Origin: JAAYKS01 sp964479435
GTDB lineage: Bacteria > Bacillota > Clostridia > Saccharofermentanales > UBA5734
Reading direction: 5' to 3'
NCBI GenBank assembly: GCA_964479435.1
Contig: CAYZME010000077.1
Location: 1-8,463, forward strand
DNA: 8,463 nt
Of the stretch, positions 6,463 to 8,463 are shown one piece after another; within the stretch, counting starts at the first letter, position 1; every line of letters starts with the position of its first letter. Below the pieces are notes generated by a model, which had not been told where the DNA came from, did no database searches, and was given only the letters and a program-made list of their open reading frames with translations. Both the position numbers and the translations under genes were made by a program.

Positions 6463-6489
6463 TTTCGCCAGGCCGGATCCAAGGCGAAA
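6463..6489 (-). other. Leader hairpin of the GH3 mRNA
   Basis: TTTCGCC (6463-6469) and GGCGAAA (6483-6489) form a perfect seven-base stem with a 13-base loop. Flanking GC/GC bases extend it if one A is bulged. It lies between the predicted transcription start and the ribosome binding site (6449-6444). There is no T run. It may affect mRNA stability or translation, but no known riboswitch class is recognised. Confidence 0.45.
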
Positions 6490-6496
6490 AGCGCTT
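6489..6496. promoter_or_regulatory. LacI-family-type operator candidate of the GH3 gene
   Basis: AAGCGCTT at 6489-6496 is a perfect eight-base palindrome with the central CG and A/T flanks typical of LacI/CcpA-family operators. It matches the core of the catabolite-response element (AARCGYTW) but not its outer bases. It covers the predicted transcription start of the GH3 gene, where a bound repressor would block transcription. The repressor itself is not in the window. Confidence 0.45.
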
Positions 6497-6502
6497 CAAT
6501 TT

Positions 6503-6530
6503 ATGATAGCAGACCCCTCGGGGTTTTCAA
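6503..6530 (-). promoter_or_regulatory. Sigma-70/sigma-A-type promoter of the GH3 gene
   Basis: On the minus strand the -35 box TTGAAA (6530-6525) and the -10 box TATCAT (6508-6503) each match consensus at 5 of 6 bases, with a 16-base spacer. The spacer contains the inverted repeat ACCCC-TC-GGGGT (6513-6524), which could be a second regulator site. Transcription would start near 6496. Confidence 0.65.
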
Positions 6531-6596
6531 ACCGGCCCGCGCCGGCGCGAGCCGGGACCACACGCCGGACGCGGCATGTGCCGCCCGGCATTTGTG

Positions 6597-6602
6597 TATA
6601 AT
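6597..6602 (+). promoter_or_regulatory. -10 box of the aldo/keto reductase gene
   Basis: A perfect TATAAT at 6597-6602 gives a transcript start near 6609 and a leader of about 75 bases. No TTGACA-like -35 is seen 16-18 bases upstream (the region is GC-rich), so the promoter may be activator-dependent or weak. In the leader, AGAGGGG (6615-6621) precedes ATG-TGA (6626-6631), a start codon directly followed by a stop. Confidence 0.5.
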
Positions 6603-6683
6603 AAAAGGGTAATCAGAGGGGACTTATGTGATAGGCGCGCGCGATGCCGCCGCTGCCGATGGCTTGAAGGGAGGGGCACATCG

Positions 6684-7823
6684 ATGGAAAAACGCAGAAT
6701 GCAAAAGATCTATGAGGAAGTGTCATTGTTGGGCTTTGGCTGCATGCGATTGCCGCAACGGGACGGGGCGATCGACTACGATGCGGCGGAAAAGCTGGTT
6801 GACCGTGCGCTGGCAGGCGGCATTACCTATTTTGATACCGCTTACTACTACCATGACCAGACGTCGGAATCTTTTCTCGGCAAAGCGCTGGTGGAGCGGC
6901 ATCCGCGCGACCAGTATACAATTGCCACCAAAATGCCGCTCAGTGTCATCCAGGACGAGGACGATTTCGAGCGCATCCTGGATATGCAGTTGGCCCGGCT
7001 GCGTACGTCCTATATTGATTTTTATCTCTTGCACGGGTTGTCAGCCGACGTCTACTTCAACAAACTCAAACCGATGGGCGTCGAGGCCTTTCTCAAACGG
7101 ATGGTCGCGGCGGGCAAAATCCGCTTCTACGGATTTTCCACGCATGACAATCCGGAAGGCGTCAAGCGGTTGATCGACGACAGGGCCTGGGATTTTGTGC
7201 AAATCCAGCTCAACTACCTCGATTGGACCGAGCAGGACGCCAAAACAACTTACGAGAACCTGGTGGCAAAGGACATCCCCATCGTCGTCATGGAGCCCAT
7301 CCGCGGTGGCGGGCTGGCCAATCCGGCCGCCGGCCCCCGCCAACTGCTCGAACAGCGTTTTCCCGGACAGAGCCCGGCGACGGTGGCGCTGCGCTGGGTC
7401 GCGAGTCTCCCCGGTGTCTATGTGGTGCTCAGCGGCATGACCGAGATGTATCAAATGGAAGAAAACCTCTCCACATTCAGCCGGTTTGAGCCGATGAGCG
7501 CGGCCGATCAGCGGTCGGTCGCCAACGTCGTGACCGCGCTCAAATCGCTGCCGCTCATCCCCTGCACTGCCTGCAATTATTGCAATGTCTGCCCCAACGA
7601 TGTGGAAATCCCCCGGATTTTTACCCGCTACAACAACTACATCATGTTTGACCGGGCGGATGAACTGGTCTCATCATACGAACGCTTCATCGGCGAGGGG
7701 CATCGCGCGGAAGACTGTGTCGCCTGCGGGATTTGTGTCCCGTTCTGCCCGCAGAAAATCGATATCCCCGGCTGGATGCAGCGCGTGGTCGAAAGGCGAC
7801 AGGAGCTCAGCTCTACACGGTGA
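6684..7823 (+). CDS. Aldo/keto reductase with C-terminal two-cluster ferredoxin domain
   Basis: A 379-residue protein of the aldo/keto reductase superfamily (the COG1453-type branch carrying ferredoxin motifs). The (beta/alpha)8 barrel covers about residues 10-285 with a complete catalytic tetrad: D51 and Y56 in FDTAYYYHD, K83 in ATKMP, and H117 in FYLLHG. GFGCMRLP (17-24) is the characteristic N-terminal strand. The C-terminal domain has two 4Fe-4S motifs: C294-x2-C297-x2-C300-x2-C303-P and C345-x2-C348-x2-C351-x3-C355-P. This suggests electron transfer between a nicotinamide-linked reaction and ferredoxin-type carriers in an anaerobe; the substrate is unknown. The start at 6684 follows AGGGAGGGG (6668-6676) and begins just before the conserved barrel. 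An in-frame extension to 6576 would begin before the -10 box and was rejected. It is divergent from the GH3 gene and converges on the transporter gene. Confidence 0.93.
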   Translation: MEKRRMQKIYEEVSLLGFGCMRLPQRDGAIDYDAAEKLVDRALAGGITYFDTAYYYHDQTSESFLGKALVERHPRDQYTIATKMPLSVIQDEDDFERILDMQLARLRTSYIDFYLLHGLSADVYFNKLKPMGVEAFLKRMVAAGKIRFYGFSTHDNPEGVKRLIDDRAWDFVQIQLNYLDWTEQDAKTTYENLVAKDIPIVVMEPIRGGGLANPAAGPRQLLEQRFPGQSPATVALRWVASLPGVYVVLSGMTEMYQMEENLSTFSRFEPMSAADQRSVANVVTALKSLPLIPCTACNYCNVCPNDVEIPRIFTRYNNYIMFDRADELVSSYERFIGEGHRAEDCVACGICVPFCPQKIDIPGWMQRVVERRQELSSTR

Positions 7824-7861
7824 CCCCCGGCCCCGCACGTACATGCGTGTTGAAACCCGCG

Positions 7862-7893
7862 AAGCCCGCGCCATTTTACGTGGCGCGGGCTTT
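7862..7893. terminator. Terminator hairpin shared by convergent genes
   Basis: AAGCCCGCGCCA (7862-7873) pairs perfectly with TGGCGCGGGCTT (7881-7892), a 12-base-pair stem with a seven-base loop. The plus strand continues TGTGCTTT, a weak T tract. The minus strand lacks a clean T run. It sits 38 bases after the reductase stop and 6 bases after the ProV-like stop, so it probably ends both transcripts or protects both 3' ends. Confidence 0.8.
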
Positions 7894-7898
7894 GTGCT

Positions 7899-8463
7899 TT
7901 ACATATGGCTGAGAATCGCCACCCGGGTGACCATGCCGTTGAGACGCCCCTGCGCGTCGGTGACGGCGATCGGGTACGGCGACTGGGCCGCCAGCGGCAC
8001 CAGATCGGCGAGGGTGGTATCCTCGTGAACACACGGCACATCCGTGCGCATGATCTCGGCAATCGTGCGCGTCTGCCCGACCGCCGCCAGCGCGTCGTTG
8101 AGCGTAACCAGGCCGAGCATTTTGAAATTGCGGTCCACCACATACGCGCTGGAAACACCGTTCGCGCGCATCTCGTTGAGCGCCGCCCGCGGGCCGGCAT
8201 GGCCCCGGATCAGGCACGAGGGAACCTGCATCACGCTTTTGACCGGCAGAACGCGCGTTTTGTCGACATCGGTGATAAAGCGCTCCACATACGCGTCGCA
8301 GGGCTGGGTCAGGATTTCTTCCGGCGTGCCGACCTGGACGATGCGGGCGTCTTTCATGATCGCGACCCGGTCGCCGAGCTTGAAGGCCTCGTAGATGTCG
8401 TGCGTGATAAAGACAATCGTCTTGCGCAACCGCTTTTGCAAGCGGATCAATTCGAACTGCATG
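7899..8463 (-). CDS. proV: Glycine betaine/proline-type ABC transporter ATPase, C-terminal part with CBS domains
   Basis: The last 187 codons of a gene that begins beyond the window edge. The visible N-terminal part is the end of an ABC ATPase: MQFELIRLQKRL is the helix after the (missing) Walker B and D-loop, and ITHD with H21 is the H-loop. DRVAIMKDARIVQVGTPEEI (31-50) is the usual ABC tail. It is followed by two CBS domains (about 75-128 and 136-187), a combination typical of ProV/OpuAA subunits. These energise uptake of glycine betaine, proline or related osmoprotectants, and their CBS pair senses ionic strength or nucleotides in characterised members. In-frame Met codons at the window edge are not the true start. 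The permease and binding-protein genes are expected outside the window. The substrate could also be carnitine or choline. Confidence 0.92.
   Translation of the reverse strand, partial: MQFELIRLQKRLRKTIVFITHDIYEAFKLGDRVAIMKDARIVQVGTPEEILTQPCDAYVERFITDVDKTRVLPVKSVMQVPSCLIRGHAGPRAALNEMRANGVSSAYVVDRNFKMLGLVTLNDALAAVGQTRTIAEIMRTDVPCVHEDTTLADLVPLAAQSPYPIAVTDAQGRLNGMVTRVAILSHM

Noticed and set aside
5515..6612. Long plus-strand open frame (365 codons) opposite the GH3 gene, and similar ones at 4315-5451 and 3228-4067
   Set aside because: They are antisense to genes with full catalytic motif sets. The translations are rich in Arg/Gly/Val/Asp with no recognisable domain, and no ribosome binding site supports them. 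High GC makes such open antisense frames common.
6576..6683. 36-residue N-terminal extension of the aldo/keto reductase
   Set aside because: It starts upstream of the TATAAT box, so it would not be transcribed from it, and its Arg/Cys-rich sequence is unlike the family.
1..8463. Mobile element, phage, CRISPR, or tRNA-site integration
   Set aside because: No transposase, integrase, long terminal repeats or spaced direct repeats are seen. The tRNA-Thr 3' end is followed at once by its terminator, and I noticed no second copy of the tRNA end in the window.

Overview
The window is a GC-rich stretch (high fifties to about 60% GC by eye) of a bacterial chromosome. Genes have strong AGGAGG-type ribosome binding sites, sigma-A-like promoters (TATAAT boxes) and compact hairpin-plus-T-run terminators, often shared at convergent gene ends. 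The gene set is a cytoplasmic GH3 glycosidase of a type I associate with Clostridia, a Cys-type sulfatase, an aldo/keto reductase fused to a two-cluster ferredoxin domain, and an osmoprotectant ABC transporter. This fits an anaerobic, glycan-using member of the Bacillota (Clostridia, Oscillospiraceae or Christensenellales-like). That assignment is an inference from gene style, not from a marker gene. No mobile element, CRISPR array or phage gene is visible.

Layout. 1-99: 3' part of a tRNA-Thr(GGT) and its terminator. 100-1795: a single-gene unit encoding an S1-family sulfatase, with its own promoter, a 5'-leader hairpin and a bidirectional terminator. 1826-3226 (minus strand): a tightly overlapped three-gene operon, in transcription order a repeat-containing solenoid-like protein of unknown function, an ECF sigma factor and a 65-residue protein. 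3366-4076 (minus): a short-chain dehydrogenase/reductase. 4145-6530 (minus): a GH3 beta-glucosidase/beta-xylosidase with promoter, LacI-type operator candidate, leader hairpin and terminator. 6597-7893 (plus): an aldo/keto reductase with C-terminal 4Fe-4S motifs, divergent from the GH3 gene. 7899-8463 (minus): the C-terminal part of a ProV/OpuAA-type ATPase with two CBS domains, cut by the window edge.

How the parts work together. The sulfatase and the GH3 enzyme could each remove a group from glycans or glycosides (sulfate, terminal glucose or xylose). The SDR and aldo/keto reductase are general oxidoreductases whose substrates cannot be read from sequence. The part least explained by known families is the solenoid protein / ECF sigma / small protein operon. 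Its overlaps (TGATG, then ATGCGTGA) imply coupled translation and probably a shared regulatory circuit. The small third protein sits where an anti-sigma factor is normally encoded, while the first protein has no family I can name. This is the best candidate in the window for an undescribed system.
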